Assembly (NCBI GenBank): GCA_052034585.1
Contig: JBPOIJ010000008.1
Span: forward strand, 62,001 to 126,000
Origin: Xiheimicrobium sp052034585
Lineage (GTDB): Bacteria > Myxococcota > Myxococcia > Myxococcales > Myxococcaceae
Length of the DNA stretch: 64,000 nucleotides
Direction: 5' to 3'
The position numbers and the translations under genes are program-made. Below, in pieces: positions 28,001 through 35,400 of this stretch (positions within the stretch are counted from its first letter, which is position 1; every line of letters starts with the position of its first letter). The notes below the pieces were generated by a model. That model saw nothing but the letters and a program-made list of their open reading frames with translations, did no database searches and was not told the origin of the DNA.

Positions 28001-28642
28001 TTGGGGGTGTTGATGGCCGGCGACTGGGCGGCGGGCGTCGGCGGTGGTGGGCAAGACGGGAGCAGCGGACGCGGAGGGGGAGGCGGCGGTGGCGGCGGCT
28101 GCGTCGAGAACACCAACGGCCCGATGTGCACCCAGGGGCGGCGGGTCGGCGATCTCGGCGCGACGGGAGGTGGCGGTGGCTCTGGTGGCTGCGGCGGAAG
28201 TGGCGGGCGCGGCGCGGCGAGTGGAGGTGGCTCGTTCGCCCTCTTCGTGGTGGCCGGCAGCCCGCTCGTCGCCGGCAACCTGATCGACCTCGGCTTCGGC
28301 GGAAACGGAGGCAACGGCGGCGCTGGTGGCTACGGCGGCCTCGGTGGACAAGGCGGGCGCGGCGGCGTGCAGAACTCGGCGGCGTGGTGCGCCGGGCAGG
28401 GCGGACCAGGAGGCCGCGGCGGCAACGGCGGCGGTGGCAGCGGCGGTGGGGCCGGCTGTGGTGGCTCGGTGTTCGGCGTCGCCGGTCGCTTCAACGCGGC
28501 CTCGCTCACCAACAACACGTTCGCGCCCGCGCCGATGAACGCGGCTGGGGCAGGCGGCGTGGGTGGCTCCTCTCCAGCGGGACCGCTCTTCAAGGGTGGT
28601 GACGGCGCTCCTGGGCTCGTTCAGCAGACGGGGGCGTTCTGA
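25037..28642 (+). CDS. Giant lipoprotein: Cys-rich, MopE-type metal-binding motifs, beta-helix-like and Gly-rich tail (paralog 1)
   Basis: The protein has 1201 residues from ATG 25037, giving signal peptide and lipobox (GLVAC, Cys16). The N-terminal ~680 residues are Cys-rich modules. They include three copies of the MopE-type putative metal-binding motif: CNGVDDDCNGLTD (about 232), CNGVDDDCNGTVD (about 295) and CDGADNDCDAIVD (about 505). From about residue 720 (YRTISEALAAV... ILVAQGSYVEQVVLRPGVRLFGGYSPDF) the sequence looks like a right-handed beta-helix of the DUF1565/pectin-lyase type. From about 855 to the end it is extremely Gly/Asn-rich with GGxGGxGG tracts. It is probably a surface-displayed structural or metal-binding protein. 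Its stop overlaps the ATG of a paralog by one base (TGATG), so the two form a tandem coupled pair. Confidence 0.85.
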   Translation: MRSAILFVTFVGLVACFKPVREPDCLLDGTCECKQKSDCSGGRDCVNGFCRLFVDAGLPGDLGWPCTQDSECVFGPCLPKGPGNGQVCSAVCGADGGFLCGRGWECKKSSTGAGSLCVPPFKALCNVCRTDSDCNAAGDLCLSLDGGSFCGQDCTTVACRPGYSCRAVAVDAGVLHQCVPDTGSCTCNPNSVGLTRSCSTSATLGTCFGVETCQPNGTFDACNAKVASPEICNGVDDDCNGLTDSADPGLDTSRVPGFPDCRKGVSCTGKWSCGPSADGGFAFLCSAPDPVEERCNGVDDDCNGTVDDGLRDGTGRYASPRACGGCNTDCYVALAGLDVDGGPGAAACVDQAGQLTCVPRRCAKGFHLFPSTTNPDRCEPVADTQCAPCSSNADCRVPGDVCAPVGNDQGSSCQQSCAPTSPRLGCTGVVGTQDCCPIGNVCQSQSGALVCVPATGSCECATSRQGFSRSCFVSSGATTCVGRQVCEQTGMYSVCDTSMTTAELCDGADNDCDAIVDDGFVDTRDSGTYDSDEHCGNCSTNCKARWSPSLQHAIGGCRVDGGVGCAIVQCTTDPIIGGGVACRTDGECGPSSVCDPLTALCVRPCSAGCRGGEVCLDSFCTRGCSSDGQCRAGGNPESTCQTLDGGVRACAVSAQFNDTDRDETNGCECPKVGSGVDDPDVSSTYPAAGERYVDRDCDGVDGVAVGSIFVWAQSPVSQGTRAAPYRTISEALAAVAPTRSTILVAQGSYVEQVVLRPGVRLFGGYSPDFTRRDVITFPTLIEAPQPDFTSPSHRRGTINAEWVASSAQLTVVAGFTVRGYDVTSRPAPGAAGFNSYAVYVNVPGGLELRNNHLVGGRGGDATPGVPGPAGANGGNGVDGLAARECSTVDCANERQSGGAGGQNTTCPATTAGNAGGGVDPQRDPQDYGNGGGLNGQGGSNGRYDNTFGMQFNLCKYDCVVPPSGLNGGPASNGGQGTSAAGGLGCATALGVLMAGDWAAGVGGGGQDGSSGRGGGGGGGGGCVENTNGPMCTQGRRVGDLGATGGGGGSGGCGGSGGRGAASGGGSFALFVVAGSPLVAGNLIDLGFGGNGGNGGAGGYGGLGGQGGRGGVQNSAAWCAGQGGPGGRGGNGGGGSGGGAGCGGSVFGVAGRFNAASLTNNTFAPAPMNAAGAGGVGGSSPAGPLFKGGDGAPGLVQQTGAF

Positions 28643-31600
28643 TGCGCGCGCTCTGGTTGATCGTCTTGGTGTCGTTGGCGGGCTGTGGCCGCACGGTGGT
28701 GGCGATTCGGACCGCGCCGTGCGTGTTCGACGCCGACTGCGCTCCCGGGCTGCGCTGCGTGAACCAGGTGTGCCAGGTGCTCGACGAGGTCGACGCCGGT
28801 GCGCGCCGCGGGACCAAGCGCTTCGGCGAGCCCTGCGATGGCGGCGCCGAGTGTGCCTCCTCGTTCTGTTCCAAGGGGCCGCAAGGGCCGTTCTGTACCG
28901 AGTCGTGCAGCGCGGCGCCCGACGCCGGGTGTCCGCTCGCCTTCTCGTGCAAGTCGATGCCCGATCCCGATCGACCGGACTCCGGCGTCGCCCGCTCGCT
29001 CTGCGCGATTCCCCAGCCGCTGTTGTGCCAGAGCTGCCGCGTCGATCTCGATTGCGGTGCGACCGGCGCCGACAAGTGTCTCACCCTCGAGGGTGGCTCG
29101 TTCTGTGCGCGCGACTGCTCGTCCCAGCCGTGCCCCTCGCGCTACCGCTGCGAGGCCCGCGCCGACGGCACCAACCAGTGCGTGCCCGATGGGAGAACCT
29201 GCGACTGCACCCCGCAGACGCTCGGGCTCGAGAAGGGCTGCCGCGGCGCGCGAAATCCGTTCGGCAGCTGCGAGGGCAACCAGACCTGCCAGGCCGACGG
29301 CGGCTTCTCTCCCTGCGACGCTCCGACCGCGCTCGAGGAGACGTGCAACGGCGTCGATGACGACTGCAACGGCCGGGTCGACGACTTCATGCCGCCCGAG
29401 TGCACCAAGATGCTCGGCGGCCGAGTCTGTCGGGGGCCGCAGGTGTGTCTGGCCTCCGCGGGGCTCGTCTGCACTGCCCAGGCGCCCGAGCCCGAGGCCT
29501 GCAACTTCCGCGACGACGACTGTGACGGCACCGTCGACAACGGCTTCGTCGACCCGCAGGGCCGCTACCCACAGCTCGCGCACTGCGGCCGCTGCAACAA
29601 CGACTGCGCGAAGATCCCCAACGCGACGCGGACGAGCTGCGTGACGTCGGGGGCGAGCTTCAAGTGTCAGGTCGACGCCTGCGCGATGGGCTTCTTCCCC
29701 TCGGTCGATCGCACCTTCTGCCAGGAGCTCCCCGACACGCTCTGCCGCGCCTGCCAGACCGATCCCGACTGCATCGGGCCCAACGCGCGCTGCCTGATGG
29801 TGGACGGTCAGCGGGTGTGCGGTCGCGACTGCTCGGCGACCTCGGCGTACGGCACCAGCTGCCCGACCGGGTACGTCTGCCAGGCAGGCGCGCTCCAGTG
29901 CGTGCCGGCGACCAACACCTGCACCTGCTCGGTGCGCACGGTGAACTCGACGCGCTCGTGCACCAAGAACGATCCCTCCGGAGGGACGATGTGCCGCGGC
30001 TTCGAGACCTGCCGCGCGCCAGGCCCCACGTGGACGGCCTGCGACGTCGACTCCTTCAACCCGGAGATCTGCGACGGCCGCGACAACAACTGCGACGGCC
30101 GCGTCGACGAGGGCTTTCGCAACGCCGCGACGGGCAAGTACGAGGCGCTGAGCCACTGCGGCTTCTGCAACAACGACTGCTCGAAGATCTGGTCTCCGAC
30201 GCTGCAGCACACCAACGGTGTCTGCGACTCGGCGCCCTCGATGCCTCGGTGTGCGATGGGGCCGTGCCTCACCGAGACCGTCGCTGGCACCACCTTCGAG
30301 TGGGTGAACGTGAACGCCGACACCTCCGACGGCTGCGAGTGCCGGCGCGTGCAGGGCAACCTGACCATCGATCTGCCCGATCGGCTCCCTTCGAGCTCGG
30401 CTGGCGCCTCGTGGGTCGACGAGAACTGCGACGGCATCGACGGAGTGCAGGGCGACGCGATCTTCGTCTCGGCGACGGGGCCCGTGATGGGCAACGGCTC
30501 CCGCACCGCGCCGTTCCGCTCGATCACCCAGGGCCTCGCCGCGCTGGCGCCTCAGAACAAGCGCTACGTGCTCGTCGCCCAGGGGCTCTACCGCGAGAAC
30601 GTTCGACTCTCGGAGGGCCAGCAGCTCTTCGGCGGCTACTCCGGCGACTTCTTGAAGCGCGATCCGCTCCTCTTCGTCACCTTCATCCAGGGCGTGCAGC
30701 CGAGCGGCCCCGAGCTGGGCGCAGTGAACGTCGACAGCGCGGGCTCTGGCGGCGTCGACACGGTGATCGCGGGCTTCACCATCGTCGGGTGGGACGCGCC
30801 TCCTGCGGCGGTGAACGTCACCGGTGAGCCAAGCATCGCAGTGCACCTCTTCAACGTCGGCCCTCGGGTGGTGATCAGCAGCAACGAGATCATCGCGGGG
30901 CGTGGCGGGCAGGGCGGAAACGGCAGCACTGGTGATCAGGGCTTTGGTCGCCAGGCGAGCCAGCTGCTCAACGGCCAGCGTGGCGTCGACAGCGAGCACT
31001 TCCCCAGCGGGAGCTGCTCGGCGGCCGCGAATCGAACGGGTGGCAGCGGTGGCCAGAACCCGAGCTGTCTTGCGGGGAGCGCGCCTCAGGGCGGCAGCAC
31101 CATCTGCCCCGTGTACACGATGGGCACGAACCTCGGGCAGCAGCAGGAATACGCCGGCCCCATCGGCACCAGCCGCAACGGACGAGGCGGCTTCGATCGC
31201 ACCTTCTCGAACCTCTCGGGCCCGAGCTGCAGCCAGGTTCAGGAGAGCGGCTACCCCTCGAACATTCAGCCAAACGACGGCATGGACGGCTTGCAGGGCC
31301 CTGACGGCGCGGGCGGCATGGGGGGAACGGGCGCTCCGGCGGTGGCGAGGCACGGCTCGATCGGCCTGGGCGGGCGGCGGTGGGTGGCGGCCCCGGCGGC
31401 GGCGAACGCCGGACAGCTCGGGGTGGTCGGGTTGCCTGGAGGCGGTGGTGGCGCAGGATCGGGCGTGGCGAAGTTCACCGGCGGCGGCTGTCAGGCCTGG
31501 GAGATCGGCGCGAGCGGCGGCGGTGGTGGCGCGGGCGCGTGTGGAGGCGCGGGGGGCGCGGCGGGCGCACAAGGTGGCGCTTCGATCGCGATCTACGTCG

Positions 31601-32076
31601 GGAGCGGCGTCGGCACGACCTCACTCCCGACGCTGACGCGAAACCGCATTCAACGAGGGCTCGGCGGCAACGGCGGCAACGGCGGGTTCGGTGGCGCGGG
31701 CGGCGTCGGTGGCGCGGGCGGAATCGGTGGTCGGCCCGATCGCTGGAGCAGCTCGACTGGCGGCAAGGGCGGAGAGGGTGGCAACGGCGGACCTGGCGGC
31801 GGCGGTGGTGGCGGCGCGGGTGGGCCCTCGTTCGCGATGCTGGGGTTCAACGTCGACGTCGCGAGCCTCGGCAGCACCAACACCCTGCTGGTGAACTCGA
31901 CGGTCGACACCGGGGGCCGCGGAGGCGCAGGTGGCTCGTCGCCCGGGCCGGTGTCGTCGACGGGGCTCGCTGGCGTGCGCGGGGCCTTCGCCGATCTGTT
32001 CACCCTGCGGGCCTGCTCGCCGAGCTGTGCGCCGGGCACGAGCTGCGACGCGCTCGGCGTCTGCGTTCCGAACTGA
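28642..32076 (+). CDS. Giant lipoprotein, tandem paralog 2 of the MopE-motif / Gly-rich protein
   Basis: The protein has 1144 residues with lipobox SLAGC (Cys15). It has the same order of parts as the preceding protein: Cys-rich N-terminal modules with MopE-type motifs CNGVDDDCNGRVD (about 235), CNFRDDDCDGTVD (about 287) and CDGRDNNCDGRVD (about 477); the beta-helix-like start FRSITQGLAALAP...YVLVAQGLYRENVRLSEGQQLFGGYSGDF (from about 625); and a Gly-rich tail. Unlike paralog 1 it ends with an additional Cys-containing cap (CSPSCAPGTSCDALGVCVPN). The two genes evidently arose by tandem duplication followed by marked divergence. A perfect 8-bp inverted repeat follows 14 bp after the stop. Confidence 0.85.
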   Translation: MRALWLIVLVSLAGCGRTVVAIRTAPCVFDADCAPGLRCVNQVCQVLDEVDAGARRGTKRFGEPCDGGAECASSFCSKGPQGPFCTESCSAAPDAGCPLAFSCKSMPDPDRPDSGVARSLCAIPQPLLCQSCRVDLDCGATGADKCLTLEGGSFCARDCSSQPCPSRYRCEARADGTNQCVPDGRTCDCTPQTLGLEKGCRGARNPFGSCEGNQTCQADGGFSPCDAPTALEETCNGVDDDCNGRVDDFMPPECTKMLGGRVCRGPQVCLASAGLVCTAQAPEPEACNFRDDDCDGTVDNGFVDPQGRYPQLAHCGRCNNDCAKIPNATRTSCVTSGASFKCQVDACAMGFFPSVDRTFCQELPDTLCRACQTDPDCIGPNARCLMVDGQRVCGRDCSATSAYGTSCPTGYVCQAGALQCVPATNTCTCSVRTVNSTRSCTKNDPSGGTMCRGFETCRAPGPTWTACDVDSFNPEICDGRDNNCDGRVDEGFRNAATGKYEALSHCGFCNNDCSKIWSPTLQHTNGVCDSAPSMPRCAMGPCLTETVAGTTFEWVNVNADTSDGCECRRVQGNLTIDLPDRLPSSSAGASWVDENCDGIDGVQGDAIFVSATGPVMGNGSRTAPFRSITQGLAALAPQNKRYVLVAQGLYRENVRLSEGQQLFGGYSGDFLKRDPLLFVTFIQGVQPSGPELGAVNVDSAGSGGVDTVIAGFTIVGWDAPPAAVNVTGEPSIAVHLFNVGPRVVISSNEIIAGRGGQGGNGSTGDQGFGRQASQLLNGQRGVDSEHFPSGSCSAAANRTGGSGGQNPSCLAGSAPQGGSTICPVYTMGTNLGQQQEYAGPIGTSRNGRGGFDRTFSNLSGPSCSQVQESGYPSNIQPNDGMDGLQGPDGAGGMGGTGAPAVARHGSIGLGGRRWVAAPAAANAGQLGVVGLPGGGGGAGSGVAKFTGGGCQAWEIGASGGGGGAGACGGAGGAAGAQGGASIAIYVGSGVGTTSLPTLTRNRIQRGLGGNGGNGGFGGAGGVGGAGGIGGRPDRWSSSTGGKGGEGGNGGPGGGGGGGAGGPSFAMLGFNVDVASLGSTNTLLVNSTVDTGGRGGAGGSSPGPVSSTGLAGVRGAFADLFTLRACSPSCAPGTSCDALGVCVPN

Positions 32077-32090
32077 GGCACAACGACGAA

Positions 32091-32119
32091 CGCCGCGGCA
32101 CCCTGGGGGCTCCGCGGCG
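32091..32119. terminator. Hairpin between convergent genes, candidate bidirectional terminator
   Basis: A perfect 8-bp stem, CGCCGCGG (32091-32098) and CCGCGGCG (32112-32119), with a 13-nt loop sits between the stop at 32076 (plus) and the stop at 32139 (minus). There is no plus-strand T-tract; on the minus strand the stem is followed by TTCGTCGTT. Its place between converging genes supports a termination role. Confidence 0.5.
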
Positions 32120-32138
32120 GTTCACGCCACCCGAGACG

Positions 32139-32381
32139 TCACATCTTCTTCGGCGCCTCGAGCCGCTTCCTCAGCTCGAGCAGGCTCTTCTTCACTTCGG
32201 CCGCCGCCTCACTCGAGGTGTGACTCACCTCATGGAGGAAGGTCTCGGCCTTGGGCTCGATCTTCTTCCACTCGGTCTGCAGGTCCATTCCAGCCAGGTG
32301 CACCTTCAGCTTCACCTCGTCACGGAGCGCGCGGATGTCTTTCTTGAGGACGTTGAGATCGTCTTTGAGCATCGATGCCAT
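32139..32381 (-). CDS. Small helical protein with very strong Shine-Dalgarno
   Basis: The protein has 80 residues from ATG 32381, directly preceded by AAGGAGGTG at ideal spacing, which argues for the short form over the longer open frame. It is almost entirely charged, with heptad-like helices (MLKDDLNVLKKDIRALRDEV, AAAEVKKSLLELRKRL) and no membrane segment or signal. Its pattern recalls small apolipoprotein-like or phasin-like helical proteins, but I do not assign a family. The ribosome binding site, the best in the window, suggests high expression. It lies 114 bp downstream of the large macroglobulin gene on the same strand. Confidence 0.75.
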   Translation of the reverse strand: MASMLKDDLNVLKKDIRALRDEVKLKVHLAGMDLQTEWKKIEPKAETFLHEVSHTSSEAAAEVKKSLLELRKRLEAPKKM

Positions 32382-32430
32382 GAGGCACCTCCTTCTCCTC
32401 GAGGAAGTGCTTTCGGCGTGCCGTCGCGCA

Positions 32431-32453
32431 GACGACGGAGATCGTTCGTCGTC
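32431..32453. repeat. Perfect 7-bp inverted repeat between macroglobulin gene and small helical gene
   Basis: GACGACG (32431-32437) and CGTCGTC (32447-32453) flank a 9-nt loop, about 50 bp upstream of the strong ribosome binding site of the small helical protein gene. It could be the 3' hairpin of the macroglobulin transcript or a leader structure. No T-tract follows. Confidence 0.4.
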
Positions 32454-32495
32454 GGCCTTCACGCCGATGCAGAGGTTGCGCTTCGTTGACGAGGC

Positions 32496-35400
32496 TCACT
32501 GCGTGGCGACGCCGCTCGTCGGCGCGTCTCTGACTTCGAAGCGCATCTCGTCGGCCGTCGCCTGGATCTCGGGCGCGTACATCGCCTCGGCCCGCGCCGG
32601 CAGCGCAGCGAACTTGCCAGGGGTCTCGGCGCGCAGCTCGTAGGAGAGCTTCGTCGTCCCCACCCGCAGCTCGGGCATGAACATCGCCACTCGATCGGTG
32701 CGCAGCTCGGCGTGGGCGCAGGCGTAGTTGCAGACCTCCGGGCCCGAGCGCTGCTGCACTGCCTCGAAGCCGGCCGGCTTGAGATCTTCGAGCATCACGA
32801 ACTCGACGGCCTTGTTGGCGGTGATCTCGAGATCGACCCGCACCCGAACGCCCGACTCCACCGGCATGCCGTACTCGGTCGGCGCGCGGCCCTGCTCGTT
32901 CGAAGGCTTGCCCAGCAGGGTGTACGTGCGCGCGACCTTCACCTCGCCGCCGACGCCCTTGATGAAGTCGTTCTGGTTGAAGACGTCCCAGGTCGCTGCC
33001 CAATAGCCGGTGCCGCCACCGTCGCGCTTCACCACCACCGTGTTCTTTCCTGCCTTGAAGTCTTGATCGGCGAAGACGAGCGAAGGCAGCTCGAGCCCGC
33101 CCGAGACGTACTTGAGCTGCTTGACCGGCTTGCCGTTGATCGTCACCGAGAAGCTGCCTTGCTGGGTGCTGGCCTTCTCCTTCCGAGCGATGTCGGCGAG
33201 CGCGTAGATGGCGAAGGCCGTGTCGCGCGTCGTGCGCCACTTGCCGCCGTTGCGGCGCAGCACGAGGAAGTCGGTGAGCGCGCCGACGTACTTCGAGCCT
33301 TCGGGCCAGCGGTTCATCGCGGTGAGCGTGGCGGCGGTGGCCTCGATCGCAGCCGAGGTGCTCCAGGCATCGTTGGCCTCTCCGACGGCGGCGTCGGGCC
33401 GAGCTTGGGCCGTCTTCACCACGTCATCGAGGTTCTCCACCGCGATTCGGGCTCGACCGTCCTTCGCGGCGAGGAGCGCGAGCGCGACCAAGGCCCGGCC
33501 TCGCGGCGCCATCTTGGTGCGTCGCTCGAAGGTCTGATCGAGCACCGGCTTCGGGACCGGCCCGCTCTCGGCGAGCGCATAGACGGCGAAGGCATGGGTG
33601 TCGGGCTGATCGAGCGCCTCGCCGAGGTGGCCGAGGAGATAGTTGCGGCCTCGGGTGATCATCGACGCGTCGATGCCGACCCCCGCGTCCTTGGCGAGCC
33701 CGAGCGCGTAGACGACGTACGCCGTCATCCACAGGTTGGTGCGATCGCTCTGCCACCAGCCCCACCCGCCGTCGCCATGCTGGAAGCCGACGAGGCGCTC
33801 GAGGCCCTTCTGCACCATGTCGTCGAGGTCTTTCGGAATGCGGGTCGCGGGGAGATTTCCGTCCTTCACCGCCTTGCGAGCGATCACCGCCGGCACGAAA
33901 CGAGAGAGCGTCTGCTCGACGCAGCCGTAGGGGTACTGGGCGAGGTAGGGCAGGCCGTCGAGCATCACCGAGAGCAGCGAGGGCGAGAGGGTGAGGTCGA
34001 GGCGGGTGAGCCCGGCCTTGCGCTTCTGTGGCAGCTCGACGTCGAAGGTGAACGAGTCGGAGAGCCGGCCGGCGAAGAACTGTCGCTGCGCCGAGCCGTG
34101 CACCAGCGCGGGAATGGTGAGCTCCATCGCGTCGGCCGAACTCCCAGAGCGCACCTGGGCCCGCAGCACCCGATCGCCGAGGTCGACGACCTTGTAGCGA
34201 ACGTCGAAGCGCGTGACCTGATCGGGCGTGGCGGTGATCGTCTTCTTCGCCGGCCCGAGCGCGGTGAGCCCAGGCGCGGTGATGGTGACCTCCACGGGCG
34301 CGGCCTTGGGCAGGTGGCTCTCCACGACGGCGGAGAGCACCACCTCGTCACCTTCGATGAAGAAGCGTGGGCTCTGCAGGCGCACCATCAGCGGCATCGC
34401 GGTGCGCATCGAGGCGGCGCCTTGGCCCATCGACACGCTCTTCGTCACCACCGTCGCGATCGCCTTCCACGAGGTGAGGGAGTCGGTCACCTTCACCGGC
34501 TGGCTGACGGGCACGCCGGCCTTCCCTTCGAGGGTGGGGTACCAGCCGGCCGAGCTGCCGAAGTCGGTGCGGGTGCGAACTGGCGCCGCGGCAGCCTTGT
34601 CATTCCCAAAGCCCGACGGGGCCTCCTCGTTCAGGTCGGCGGGCTCGCTCTTCTTCGCCTTTCGCTCGGCGGCTTCCGTCGCCGGTGGGGCCGGTGCGGC
34701 CGCGGTCGTCGCTCCGAGCGCGATCCCCGCACCCCGGTCTCGTGACTGCTCGCGCTGTGCCTCCTTGGTCGGCTGGCTCGGGTCGGCCTTCGGTTGGGGC
34801 ACCGGGCGCTTGCGAACGCTCTTCCAGTCGACCGAACGGCGCGTCTGCACCGAGAGCTGCCGCTGCTGGCGGGAGAAGAAGGGCAAGAGGTCTTTCCGCT
34901 CGGGCTCGATGGCGAAGAGGGCCTCGTCGACGATGGTGAGCGCCGTCTCGGTGGGGCCGACGTTCCCTGCCTTCGAGTTGGCGCGAATGCTCACTGGCAC
35001 CGTGGCGCCAGGTTCACTCACCAGTCGATCGAACGCGACGGAGACGTCGAGGCCCACGTCGGTGCCCTTCACGCGGAGGCCGAGCTGCTGGCGGAGCGCG
35101 TCGCCGTTCTCGTAGCGCTGTGCCGTCAACCAGACGTTCGGCATCGCTTCGGGCGGGAGCTGGAACTCGACGTACTTCGCGCGCCCGTTCATCTCGATGA
35201 CTCGAGAGCTCACCACCACGTCGTGCTCGAGCGTCAGCCACACGTGCCCGCCTGGGTTGGGCGTCACCACCAGGGCGCGGAGCGCGTTGCCGACGGCCAG
35301 CGGCGCGCGGTCCATCAGGAGCTGGAAGCCAGGGCCTGCGGGCGGCATCGGCTTGGTGTCGGAGGTGAGCCAGAGATCGGTCCCGGCGATCGGCGGCGCG

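Noticed and set aside
28621..31572. Long minus-strand open frame over the second MopE-type gene
   Set aside because: Ala/Arg/Val-rich translation only, created by Gly-rich codons on the other strand.
32712..34745. Long plus-strand open frame over the alpha-2-macroglobulin gene
   Set aside because: No motif and Arg/Glu/Leu-rich; antisense shadow of a clear A2M gene.
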